Positions 8,105 to 16,040 of a DNA stretch of 44,091 bases are shown here, in pieces. Position 1 is the first letter of the stretch. Every line of letters starts with the position of its first letter. Source of the stretch: an uncultured Lachnospiraceae bacterium (GTDB lineage: Bacteria; Bacillota; Clostridia; Lachnospirales; Lachnospiraceae); assembly GCA_910584205.1 (NCBI GenBank), contig CAJUAA010000035.1, positions 1 through 44,091 of the forward strand. The letters are read 5' to 3'. The notes under the pieces were generated by a model. It searched no databases. It was not told the origin of the DNA and saw nothing but the letters and a program-made list of their open reading frames with translations. The position numbers and the translations under genes were made by a program.

Positions 8105-9040
8105 TTATCTCTTCTGGTCTGACATCACCGCGATCAGAATAACGATTCCTTTTACCACATCCTGATAATAGGAAGAGACGCCCAGAATGTTCAGTCCGTT
8201 GTTCAGTACCGCAATGATAAGAACGCCTACAAAAGTTTTCCAGATCCGGCCCCGTCCGCCGTTCATACTGGTACCGCCCAGCGCCACCGCGGCGATGGCA
8301 TCCAGCTCATAACCGTCTCCCAGCGTCGGCTGCGCAGATCCCAGACGGGACAGAAGGATCAGTCCGGACACCGCTGCCATACATCCGGATATGGCGTAAG
8401 CCGCCATTTTGGTAAGGTCAATGTTGACGCCTGCCAGCTTTGCGGATTTCCAGTTGCTTCCTGTCGCATAGATTCTGCGTCCGAAAGTCGTTTTTTCCAG
8501 AACAAATACGAAAACTGCAAATACCACCAGGAACAGAATGACCGGAATCGGAATGCCAAAAAGATTTCCCTTGCCGACCAGTTTCAGGAAAAAGCTGTCG
8601 CCCAGATTCGAAATCGGCTTTCCATCCATGAAGATCATGGTCAGTCCTCTGTACACGGTCATGGTAATCAATGTGGCGATAAACGGCTGCAGCCGTCCTT
8701 TTGTCACCAGCAGTCCGCTGACAAGGCCGAAACCGGTACCGATGAGCAGCGCCAGAAGCATGGCAAGCCCCACCGGCATTCCTCTGGATATAAAGCTGGC
8801 ACAGAACGCCGTCGTCAGGGCAAGCACGGAGCCCACCGAAAGGTCGATACCGCCTGTGAGAATGACGCAGGTCATACCAAACGCAATAAATCCGTTGATG
8901 GACGACTGCCGAAGCAATGACAAAAAGTTACTGACGGTCCGGAATTCCGGACTGATGACACCGATGATCAGAACCAGCAGAATCAGTGCGATCAGCGCAC
9001 CCAGTTCCTGTATGTAGTTAACCGCTTTCCTGTTATTCAT
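8105..9040 (-). CDS. rbsC: Ribose ABC transporter, permease
   Basis: RbsC (311 aa) is the membrane channel subunit of the ribose importer. It is very hydrophobic, with about eight to ten membrane segments, and carries the family signature GMTCVILTGGIDLSVGS near residue 55 and the late GRGRIWKTFVGVLIIAVL block. Its start codon overlaps the rbsA stop by eight bases (ATGAATAA), and GGAGGGGAG within the end of rbsA serves as its ribosome-binding site, so the two are translationally coupled. RbsC dimerises with RbsA on the inner face and RbsB docking outside. Confidence 0.95.
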   Translation of the reverse strand: MNNRKAVNYIQELGALIALILLVLIIGVISPEFRTVSNFLSLLRQSSINGFIAFGMTCVILTGGIDLSVGSVLALTTAFCASFISRGMPVGLAMLLALLIGTGFGLVSGLLVTKGRLQPFIATLITMTVYRGLTMIFMDGKPISNLGDSFFLKLVGKGNLFGIPIPVILFLVVFAVFVFVLEKTTFGRRIYATGSNWKSAKLAGVNIDLTKMAAYAISGCMAAVSGLILLSRLGSAQPTLGDGYELDAIAAVALGGTSMNGGRGRIWKTFVGVLIIAVLNNGLNILGVSSYYQDVVKGIVILIAVMSDQKR

Positions 9041-10523
9041 TTAACTCCCCTCCTGTCGCAAGAATCATAATATTTTCCTGATTTGCTTCTTCCTTCTGAA
9101 GAATGCCCCGTACAAGGCCTTCCCTCACGACCATGATGCGGTCGGACATGCCCAGCACTTCCGGAAGCTCCGAAGATACCATGATGATCGCCACGCCTTT
9201 TTCCGCCAGGTCGTTGATGATGCTGTAGATCTCCTTTTTGGCTCCGATGTCCACGCCTCTGGTGGGCTCATCCAGGATCAGCACCTTGGGATCTGTATAG
9301 ATCCATTTTGCAAATACGACTTTCTGCTGATTTCCGCCGCTCAAATTGTTGCACTCGTGCTGCGGGCCGAAGCATTTAATATGAAGTTCTTCGATCCCTT
9401 TTTTCACCAGCGCCTCTTCCGAACCTTTGTTCAGCACGCCGCTTTTCGAAATCCGCCCAAGGTTGGCGATGGAAATATTTTTCATAATGCTTTCTTCCAG
9501 CATCAGTCCCTCCACCTTCCGGTCCTCGGTGATAAATCCAATACCGTTCTTCATGGCCTCCTGAGGGTTCCGGTTCTGGATCTTCATGCCGTCCAGGAAA
9601 ATCTCCCCGGTCACATGCGGCATGTTTCCGAAAATCGCCTGCATGATCTCCGTCCTGCCCGCGCCCATCAGCCCGGACACTCCCAGCACTTCGCCGGAAT
9701 GCACCTGGAACGATACATTTTCAAATACACCCGGACAGGTCAGGCCTTTCACCTCAAACGCCACGCTGCCGATCTTCGCCTCCCGAACCGGATAACGTTC
9801 TCCGATCTCCCGGCCGATCATCATCTTGACCACATCGTTCATGTCCGTATCACAGATTTTCTTCGTATCAATATAGGAACCGTCCCGAAGGACCGTGATC
9901 CGGTCACACAGTTCAAAGATCTCTTCCATTCGGTGAGAAATGTAGACAATGGACACTCCCTTTTCCCGAAGAGAATTGACGACCTGGAACAGGACGGTCG
10001 TCTCGCTCTGAGTAAGCGCCGCCGTCGGCTCGTCCATGATGATGACTTTTGCGTCCACCATCAGCGCCTTGGCGATCTCGATCATCTGCTGCTGGCCCAC
10101 AGACAGTTCATTCATCCGCTGTCCGGGATCAATGTTCACTCCCAGCCGGTCCAGGATCTTCTTCACTTCCTGACGCATGGCCTTCTTGTCGCATACGCCG
10201 AAGCCCTTTTTGATCTCCTTTCCCAGAAACATGTTCTCTTCCACCGTCAGGTCAAACAGTACGTTCAGCTCCTGATGGATAAAGACAATCCCCGCCTTTT
10301 CCGCCTCCTGCGGATTCTTGTAGCACACTTCCTGTCCGTCCACGATCACGGTACCGGCATCTCTTGTGTATACGCCGGTGAGAATCTTCATCAATGTGGA
10401 CTTTCCCGCGCCGTTTTCGCCCATCAGCGCATGGATCTCGCCGTGATCCAGCAGAAATCCCGCGCTTTTCAGCACCGCGTTTCCTCCAAAGGATTTGTCG
10501 ATTCCGCGCATCTCGATCTGCAT
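9033..10523 (-). CDS. rbsA: Ribose ABC transporter, ATP-binding protein (two ABC domains)
   Basis: RbsA (496 aa) powers ribose import. It has two fused ATPase domains. The first has a good Walker A (GENGAGKST, Lys41), signature LSVGQQQMIEIAKAL and Walker B VIIMDEPTAAL. The second has a degenerate P-loop (GLMGAGRTE), signature LSGGNQQKVVFAKW and Walker B VLILDEPTRGVD. The degenerate second P-loop is normal for the RbsA/MglA/AraG family. It lies 18 bases after rbsD and overlaps rbsC by eight bases. Confidence 0.96.
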   Translation of the reverse strand: MQIEMRGIDKSFGGNAVLKSAGFLLDHGEIHALMGENGAGKSTLMKILTGVYTRDAGTVIVDGQEVCYKNPQEAEKAGIVFIHQELNVLFDLTVEENMFLGKEIKKGFGVCDKKAMRQEVKKILDRLGVNIDPGQRMNELSVGQQQMIEIAKALMVDAKVIIMDEPTAALTQSETTVLFQVVNSLREKGVSIVYISHRMEEIFELCDRITVLRDGSYIDTKKICDTDMNDVVKMMIGREIGERYPVREAKIGSVAFEVKGLTCPGVFENVSFQVHSGEVLGVSGLMGAGRTEIMQAIFGNMPHVTGEIFLDGMKIQNRNPQEAMKNGIGFITEDRKVEGLMLEESIMKNISIANLGRISKSGVLNKGSEEALVKKGIEELHIKCFGPQHECNNLSGGNQQKVVFAKWIYTDPKVLILDEPTRGVDIGAKKEIYSIINDLAEKGVAIIMVSSELPEVLGMSDRIMVVREGLVRGILQKEEANQENIMILATGGELNE

Positions 10524-10541
10524 ATCCGTTCCCCCTTTCTT

Positions 10542-10991
10542 CTAAAAAATACAGCCGGACTGCAGGATGATGTTCGCATAAGGCGTCGTCTCTCCTGTAC
10601 GGATGACCGCCCTGCATGATTTCGTCATCTCTTTCAGCTTTACATGGGATACATACTCAACCGCTACTGCCTGTTCTTTTTTCCGTTCCTTTTTGAAACC
10701 TGTTTCGCAACCGGTTTCATCAAGACCAAAAAGCTGTTGGATCTCCTGTTCCACTTCCGGGTTACAGGTACGGATTTCTTCTGCCAGAAAGATCTTTTCC
10801 ACCTTCATATCCCCTGCCACTTCTTTCAGCACCTCCAGAAAGGACGGCTGGCCGAAGCGGAGCGCCAGATCGATCCGCTCGGTCTCCTCCGGAATCGGGA
10901 GGCCGCAGTCTCCGATACAGATCCGGTCCGTATGGCCCATATAACTGAGCACTCTGGAAATCTCACTGTTCAGAATTCCCTGTCTCTTCAT
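10542..10991 (-). CDS. rbsD: D-ribose pyranase
   Basis: RbsD (149 aa) interconverts the pyranose and furanose forms of ribose so that RbsK can phosphorylate it. The N-terminal MKRQGILNSEISRVLSYMGH with the catalytic His of GHTD and the IGDCGLPIP block identify it. It is about ten to fifteen residues longer than typical RbsD because of a charged insert (ETGFKKERKKEQ, about residues 97-108) before the conserved C-terminal end with RTGETTPYANIILQSG. Its ATG overlaps the rbsK stop as ATGA, so translation is coupled. Confidence 0.93.
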   Translation of the reverse strand: MKRQGILNSEISRVLSYMGHTDRICIGDCGLPIPEETERIDLALRFGQPSFLEVLKEVAGDMKVEKIFLAEEIRTCNPEVEQEIQQLFGLDETGCETGFKKERKKEQAVAVEYVSHVKLKEMTKSCRAVIRTGETTPYANIILQSGCIF

Positions 10992-11884
10992 GACGTCCGC
11001 CTCCTCATCTCCTGGCTGACTTCCTCTGCCGTCGGCATACCGGCCTGCGCCCCGAACTTCTCCGTAGACAGGCTGGCTGCGGTATTCGCATAGGCAAGCG
11101 CCGTCTTCAGGTCATCTCCCATGGCCCTGCGTACACAGAACGCACCGTTCAGCGTATCGCCTGCGCCCGTGGTGTCCTTCACCTTCGCCGGTCTCGCCGG
11201 TACGTTCAGAACCTCTCCCGACTTCAGGCATGCAGCCACGCCTCTGGAGCCCTGGGTAATAATCAGCTTTTCCGGATATTTCTTAAGAAGCTCCTCCGTA
11301 GGCTGCCCGTCTCCGAAGATCAGCACCGCCTCATGTTCGTTGGGCGTTACATACGTCACCTTCTCGATGACCTCCATGGGCACCTCCGCCGCCGGAGCCG
11401 GATTCAGCACCACCTGGATCTTTTTCTCCGCACAGAAATTCACCACATAATGTACGGTATCCAGCGGAATCTCATGCTGGAGCACCACCATGTCATAGGT
11501 CTCAAGCACCGGCTTGATCTCGTCGATATAGGCTCTGTCCACCTTTCCGTTGGCGCCGGGGACTACGATGATCGTATTGTCATTTTCCGCCACGGTAATC
11601 ATGGCGATCCCGGTGGGCACCTCCCTGAGAACCTTCACATGTTCTGTCCGGACACCTGCTTTCTTCAGATTTTCCAGAAGCTTCTGTCCGTTGCCGTCTT
11701 CTCCCACACAGCCGAACATCTCCACCTGGGCTCCCAGTTTCGCCATGGCAACCGCCTGGTTGGCCCCTTTGCCGCCTGGTATGTAGCTGATGCTGTCCCC
11801 TCTCAGAGTCTCGCCTTTATGCGGGATCCTTTCCGCAGTGACGGTCATATCCATATTGATGCTCCCCACTACTGCAAGTTTCAT
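10988..11884 (-). CDS. rbsK: Ribokinase
   Basis: Ribokinase (298 aa, PfkB family) phosphorylates ribose to ribose 5-phosphate, feeding the pentose phosphate pathway. Family motifs are SINMDMTVTAE at the N-terminus, YIPGGKGANQAVA (sugar-binding glycine pair) near residue 35, and the anion-hole/catalytic DTTGAGDTLNGAF near residue 238 with the catalytic Asp in GAGD. Its ATG follows the rbsR stop by six bases, and its GGAG site lies within the end of rbsR. It overlaps rbsD by four bases. Confidence 0.96.
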   Translation of the reverse strand: MKLAVVGSINMDMTVTAERIPHKGETLRGDSISYIPGGKGANQAVAMAKLGAQVEMFGCVGEDGNGQKLLENLKKAGVRTEHVKVLREVPTGIAMITVAENDNTIIVVPGANGKVDRAYIDEIKPVLETYDMVVLQHEIPLDTVHYVVNFCAEKKIQVVLNPAPAAEVPMEVIEKVTYVTPNEHEAVLIFGDGQPTEELLKKYPEKLIITQGSRGVAACLKSGEVLNVPARPAKVKDTTGAGDTLNGAFCVRRAMGDDLKTALAYANTAASLSTEKFGAQAGMPTAEEVSQEMRRRTS

Positions 11885-11890
11885 GTTTCT

Positions 11891-12877
11891 TCACTCCTTT
11901 CTCTTTGTTGTCTGGCGCTCCACGAGAGAGACATCCAGTATATTTTCTTTTTGAAACGGCTGGCCCTGACCACACTTTTTGATGATCTGAACCGCCAGTG
12001 TTCCCATCTGTTCGATCGGCTGATTGACCGTCGTCAGCTCCGGCGTAAACAGCCAGCTGAACCGGATATTGTCAAAGCCGATCATCTGCACATCCTCCGG
12101 GACATGATACCCTTCTCTCATCAGGATCTTATAGGTGGCGATGGCCACCATATCGTTGCTGGCAATGATTCCGTCCACATGAGGATACCGCCTCACCAGC
12201 TCCCCGGCCGCGCGGATGCCGTCCTCATAATCATACAGGCAGTCGATGCACTGCTCTTTGATCCCGTATTTCCTGCAGATCTCCCGGTATCCCTGATACC
12301 TCTGCTGCCCGCTGGACACCTCCAGAGGGCCTCTCAAAAATACAATGTCCCTGCAGCCGCAGTCCAGCAGATGACAGATGGCCATCTTGCCGCCTTTATA
12401 GTGATCGGCTTCCACATAAGCGCTCTCTCCGCTGCCTGCCAGCTGCCGGTCCACCACAACCACCGGAAGCCCGCAGTCCGCAATCGCCTGCCCCGTCTTG
12501 CCGCTGTAGGTCAACAGGATGATCCCGTCCGCTTTCATCTGATCCAGCATCTGGATGTTCATGAGTTCCTTTTCCGTGTTGTTGTTGGAATTGCAGAGCA
12601 GCATCTTGTAACCGTTCTTGTATGCTTCCTCCTCCACTGCCTTCGCCAGTTCGTTGAAAAACGGGTTCTCAATGTTCGGAACGATCACTCCGATGATCCT
12701 GGACGACTGTTTGAACAGCGCCCTTGCCAGTTCATTTGGTCTGAAACCCGTTTCTTGAATCGCCGTGAAGACTCTCTGCTTTTTTTCCTCATCTACGTTC
12801 GCCGTACCGTTCATAACCCGCGATACGGTAGAAGGGGAAACGCCTGCTATTTTTGCCACGTCTCGGATGCTTGCCAT
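11891..12877 (-). CDS. rbsR: LacI-family transcriptional repressor of the ribose operon
   Basis: This 328-residue LacI/GalR-family regulator has the N-terminal helix-turn-helix SIRDVAKIAGVSPSTVSRVM and hinge (RPNELARALFKQ), then a sugar-binding-protein-like effector domain (IIGVIVPNIENPFF, DGIIASNDMVAIATY, IGFDNI). As first gene of an rbsRKDACB operon, the order known from Bacillus subtilis, it should repress its own operon and release DNA when ribose binds. Palindromic operators lie between its promoter and start codon. The ATG at 12877 has GGAGGAAAGAGACAG before it. Confidence 0.93.
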   Translation of the reverse strand: MASIRDVAKIAGVSPSTVSRVMNGTANVDEEKKQRVFTAIQETGFRPNELARALFKQSSRIIGVIVPNIENPFFNELAKAVEEEAYKNGYKMLLCNSNNNTEKELMNIQMLDQMKADGIILLTYSGKTGQAIADCGLPVVVVDRQLAGSGESAYVEADHYKGGKMAICHLLDCGCRDIVFLRGPLEVSSGQQRYQGYREICRKYGIKEQCIDCLYDYEDGIRAAGELVRRYPHVDGIIASNDMVAIATYKILMREGYHVPEDVQMIGFDNIRFSWLFTPELTTVNQPIEQMGTLAVQIIKKCGQGQPFQKENILDVSLVERQTTKRKE

Positions 12878-12892
12878 CTGTCTCTTTCCTCC

Positions 12893-12917
12893 GTTTCAAT
12901 ATTTGAAACGCGTTTCA
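12893..12917 (-). promoter_or_regulatory. Two overlapping LacI-type operators before rbsR
   Basis: TGAAACGCGTTTCA (12904-12917) is a perfect 14-bp palindrome with the central CG typical of LacI-family sites. It shares a half site with a second palindrome, GTTTCAATATTTGAAAC (12893-12909). Together they place three equally shaped half sites just downstream of the transcription start and before the ribosome-binding site. RbsR is the obvious ligand; CcpA could also recognise the first, since it resembles a cre site. Confidence 0.8.
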
Positions 12918-12928
12918 TCACTGTCTCA

Positions 12929-12957
12929 AGTATATAGATTGTACGTCATTTTGTCAA
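12929..12957 (-). promoter_or_regulatory. Sigma-A promoter of the rbs operon
   Basis: Minus-strand TTGACA (12957-12952), 17 bases, TATACT (12934-12929). The operators follow within 25 bases, so bound repressor would block promoter clearance. Confidence 0.88.
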
Positions 12958-13077
12958 TATCATTTTCTTTTTTCAGCGTTCTATACAATTTCAATATTTG
13001 CATTTTGTATACTTTTCACAAAACACAGATGCATTCTGTATGCGGAACCTCTGCCGACCGCTTTTAAACGATTTGGT

Positions 13078-13962
13078 TTATTCAAACAACTCCTCATATG
13101 TAAATGTCACTTCATCTCTGAATTGATCGGATTCCTCTGCGGCTTCATGGTATCTTCCCGTCATGGCTTCATACTGATCTTCTGTCACTCTGAAGTAATA
13201 CACCTGAAATCCTTCCGAATAATATGCATATTTTCTCATTCTTCTGCTTAAAACCGTTTCCTCATCTGCGAAAGAAGGCAGAGCTGCCATATAGACCATT
13301 TCGCCGTTGTGATCTCTTTCAAAAAACAAAACCTGACAGATCTCTTTCCCGTTTTCATCAAGTCGGCAGAAAAGATGCTGTCTCCCTTCCCGGTCCCATC
13401 GGATCGCTCCGGTTCCATGTACGGATTCCCAAAGGAAACCTGTCTGATACCATAAGGCCATCGTTTCTGTGCTTTTATCATATCGAAAATAGTATATAAA
13501 ATAAACACGATCCGTCATCATGAGTTCCGGCGCGCCATCCCCGTTCATATCAAAGAAAAAATAATCGTAATTTCTGACATCATAATCTTCATTTTCTCCG
13601 GATCTTATGTATTCATAATCTTTCAGATAATACTGTTCACCTGTCTCCGGCAGTACAAACATCATTTCATTGTTTAAAAGCAAATCATATTTGTTCTTAT
13701 AAAAATCGTATTCTTCCAGATTCCCTTTTTGAAATTCACTGGAAAAATCCACCTTTTCATAAGCTTCCATAAGAACCTTCACTGTCTTTTTATCTGCATA
13801 TTTTACGTTCTCATATGGATAGAAAATGGAAAATTCATCTATTTTCTGCATGGGATTCTCATTAAGCGGATTCCCAATAAAGAAGAATGACCATACAATC
13901 ACTCCAATATATGTAAATATTTTCATCGCTTTTTTCATATCTGTTTTTGCACGTCTCCTCAT
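13078..13962 (-). CDS. Exported or membrane-anchored protein of unknown function
   Basis: I do not recognise this 294-residue protein. Basic residues MRRRAKTDMKKAMK are followed by one hydrophobic stretch (IFTYIGVIVWSFFFIG), so it is anchored or exported by its N-terminus. Near the middle, YFFFDMNGDGAPELMM resembles the Asp-rich calcium-binding loop seen in dockerin- and FG-GAP-type repeats. The rest is rich in aromatic and acidic residues. The start is uncertain: ATGs at 13962 and 13938 both lack a well-spaced site, though AGGAGA lies 15 bases before the second. Codons are more A/T-rich than in the ribose operon next to it, which fits an acquired island. Confidence 0.6.
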   Translation of the reverse strand: MRRRAKTDMKKAMKIFTYIGVIVWSFFFIGNPLNENPMQKIDEFSIFYPYENVKYADKKTVKVLMEAYEKVDFSSEFQKGNLEEYDFYKNKYDLLLNNEMMFVLPETGEQYYLKDYEYIRSGENEDYDVRNYDYFFFDMNGDGAPELMMTDRVYFIYYFRYDKSTETMALWYQTGFLWESVHGTGAIRWDREGRQHLFCRLDENGKEICQVLFFERDHNGEMVYMAALPSFADEETVLSRRMRKYAYYSEGFQVYYFRVTEDQYEAMTGRYHEAAEESDQFRDEVTFTYEELFE

Positions 13963-13988
13963 TACGATTTGGCAAACTGGATATCTAT

Positions 13989-14042
13989 ATAAACGGCACT
14001 AAATTTTTGCTCTCATAGAGCCTTGTCCCATGTGCCGTTTAT
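13989..14042. repeat. Nested inverted repeat between two island genes
   Basis: An 11-bp outer stem (ATAAACGGCAC at 13989-13999 with 14032-14042) encloses an inner 5-bp hairpin (GCTCT CAT AGAGC, 14009-14021). No T-run follows on either side, so a standard terminator is unlikely. It might be a miniature mobile repeat or a structured end of the transcript from 14066-14431. Confidence 0.45.
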
Positions 14043-14065
14043 CATATTTTTCTGGCAATATATAA

Positions 14066-14431
14066 TCACAAGATATATAAATTCCATAAAGAATTTATGA
14101 ATTCACGCTGAAGGTTCTTTAATTCTTTTATCCGTTCAGCAATCATACTTAAATACATTTCTTCTGTATGGTACTCAGAAATCTCTTCATCCAGACAGTG
14201 TCTAAAGCCGGATAATATATTGATAATGGATGGTATATTGGTAACAAAATACCTTACAAATGCTTTTGGATAACAATCCTCATTCTTATAGTCTTTTATT
14301 ACTTCTTTGACTATCTTCTTCATTTGAAGATATGATTTCTCATTCCATCTACCGGCATTGATACGAATATACACAAATAATTCTTCGTCTGAAGCGATAT
14401 AGTTATAAAAGTTTTTTAAACTTTCTCTCAC
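14066..14431 (-). CDS. Small protein of unknown function (GTG start)
   Basis: This 121-residue protein appears soluble and mostly helical, with alternating Lys/Glu and hydrophobic residues (KKIVKEVIKDYKNED, ERIKELKNLQREFIN), and no signal peptide. I recognise no family. The start is GTG at 14431 with GGGGG nine bases before it. It lies 37 bases behind the TPR-protein gene and probably shares its transcript. Small helical proteins next to larger orphan proteins are common in toxin-immunity regions, but nothing in this sequence proves such a role. Confidence 0.55.
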   Translation of the reverse strand: MRESLKNFYNYIASDEELFVYIRINAGRWNEKSYLQMKKIVKEVIKDYKNEDCYPKAFVRYFVTNIPSIINILSGFRHCLDEEISEYHTEEMYLSMIAERIKELKNLQREFINSLWNLYIL

Positions 14432-14468
14432 AAGATATTACCCCCAATCAGCCCCTCTGCAGTGTTTA

Positions 14469-15971
14469 TCAGTCCCGCCCATCATCCAGTACCTCTACAT
14501 CTTTGAGCGTCACTGTACCGGCTTCCCTGCGGAAAGTGTGGAAGCTGGCCCAGGGGATGTCCGTCTCCGCAAAGAATTCTTCCGCTTTGTTCAGTACCGC
14601 CCGGATGTCCCAGGATATAAAGTCCACATAGCCACAGTACAGGCCGGTGGCTCCGCCAATGAGGGTGAGCACTTCCGGACCGTCTTCGGCGGTGAATGCT
14701 TCCTCCAACCTGTCCCGGAAATCGAAAATCTTCTGGCTGCCATTCTCCTCCCGCAGGGTATCCAGCGGATAGCAGAAAAAGCCCGCCACCGCGCCATCGA
14801 CCTGGAGATTGTCCATGAAATCATTGTCAGCGTTCAGATAGCCGTTGACAAGAGGAGCACAGCAGGTGGAACCCACCATCACATCCAGCCGCCAGTCGGC
14901 ATCCGGGTCATCACTGGGCTTCATCTGGTAGCCAATATAAGTCTCCAGAAAGGCTTCCGGGTCGGTAGAAAGGTCCAGTCCCCTTTCCTTCAGTTCGTCC
15001 GGTAAGTGAGACAGGAGAATGGACGGCTCCGCCCTGGGCTCCTCCAGCACATCGAAGCTGGCTATGTACCGCATGTGGGGAATCTCACCCAGCACCTGGT
15101 CGGTGAGGGTGGTAAACATCCACCACGCCCGGCCTTCTTCCTTCTGAAGCAGAGGCAGCAGCTTTTCGCAGTAGGCGGAAACGGCAAAACTGTTCCCTCC
15201 CTGCGCCTCCAGCCAGACCTGCACATCCTCCCCGGAAATCTCCCATCCATCCTCAGTCCGCAGGCCGATGTTCTGGATGGGCCTGCGGCCCACCAGGATG
15301 TTCCAATGCTCCAGCACCTCTTCCGGAGCGTGCTTCTGGAAGTAGACCAGTTCAAACAGCTTGACCTTGTCTCCCTCCGGAGTGAGGATCAGCTCATATT
15401 TTTCCCCATTGAAGCCCATTTCAAAGGAAATCTCGTCAAAGGCCAGGTGCAGGACTTCCTCCATCTGGGCTGCGATCTCTGCGCCGCGTCTGTGGTCCCT
15501 GTCCCCATCCATCATCCGGCGCAGCTCTGCCTCCTGCCCGGCAAAGGTTTCCCACCAGTTTTCCATCCTCTCCCGGAAGCACTCTGAAAACTGAGGCAGG
15601 GCGATACGCTCTTTGCACCAGCTGATCATCTCCCTGGTGTCCTCATCGTCAGGACGGGCCTCCAGCGCCTTTTCAAAGTACCGCAGGGCACGCCCCTCCT
15701 GATCCAGGTAGTAATAGGAATAACCCATGCGGAAGTTCCAGAAATGGTCACCCGCAAAGTATTTCTCATGTGGTTTCAGCAAAGAGATGGCCTTTTTGAG
15801 CAGTTCCGAATAATCCGGCCTGCCGGGGTCCGCCAGATTGTTGCAGGCTCTGGCCAGCTCGGAGTCCTCCTCGGGGGTGCGTTCCCCGGCGGGAATGGCT
15901 TCCAATGTGTCAATAATCTTCTGGTATTCATCGTTCTCATTCCATTTCTGGCACTGCTGTAAAATGTCCAT
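14469..15971 (-). CDS. TPR-containing protein of unknown function
   Basis: The first 130 residues or so form helical tetratricopeptide-like repeats; the clearest is GYSYYYLDQEGRALRYFEKALEARPDDEDT written in two halves: GYSYYYLDQEGRALRYF then EKALEARPDD. The remaining 370 residues form an acidic, Trp-rich region I cannot name; it has no signal peptide and is probably cytosolic. The ATG at 15971 follows a stop codon by one base, and its site GGAGG lies inside a 41-bp relic of another gene's 3' end (15974-16014). Thus the gene was once translationally coupled to a paralogue of the 22560-24056 gene. TPR proteins usually bind partner proteins. Confidence 0.7.
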   Translation of the reverse strand: MDILQQCQKWNENDEYQKIIDTLEAIPAGERTPEEDSELARACNNLADPGRPDYSELLKKAISLLKPHEKYFAGDHFWNFRMGYSYYYLDQEGRALRYFEKALEARPDDEDTREMISWCKERIALPQFSECFRERMENWWETFAGQEAELRRMMDGDRDHRRGAEIAAQMEEVLHLAFDEISFEMGFNGEKYELILTPEGDKVKLFELVYFQKHAPEEVLEHWNILVGRRPIQNIGLRTEDGWEISGEDVQVWLEAQGGNSFAVSAYCEKLLPLLQKEEGRAWWMFTTLTDQVLGEIPHMRYIASFDVLEEPRAEPSILLSHLPDELKERGLDLSTDPEAFLETYIGYQMKPSDDPDADWRLDVMVGSTCCAPLVNGYLNADNDFMDNLQVDGAVAGFFCYPLDTLREENGSQKIFDFRDRLEEAFTAEDGPEVLTLIGGATGLYCGYVDFISWDIRAVLNKAEEFFAETDIPWASFHTFRREAGTVTLKDVEVLDDGRD

Positions 15972-15973
15972 AT

Positions 15974-16014
15974 TACGAAACCTCCAAAACCGTGTACTCC
16001 CAATTATACATATT
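15974..16014 (-). repeat. 41-bp direct repeat, copy A: relic of the 3' end of a duplicated-unit gene
   Basis: This segment matches 22561-22601 at 38 of 41 positions. On the minus strand it encodes NMYNWEYTVLEVS and a stop, the same C-terminus as the intact gene at 22560-24056 (NMYNWEYTVLEVL). Homology stops abruptly upstream (above about 16018), where the end of the DUF262 gene begins. It supplies the GGAGG site of the TPR gene. Confidence 0.85.
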
Positions 16015-16040
16015 ACATTTCTACATATTCAATGATTCGT

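Noticed and set aside
7050..12877. Autoinducer-2 (lsr) uptake instead of ribose
   Set aside because: The transporter families are similar, but RbsD, RbsK and the rbsRKDACB order fix the ribose assignment.
11333..12937. Plus-strand frame of 534 codons across rbsK and rbsR
   Set aside because: It crosses two confirmed genes and the rbs operators and has no start signals.
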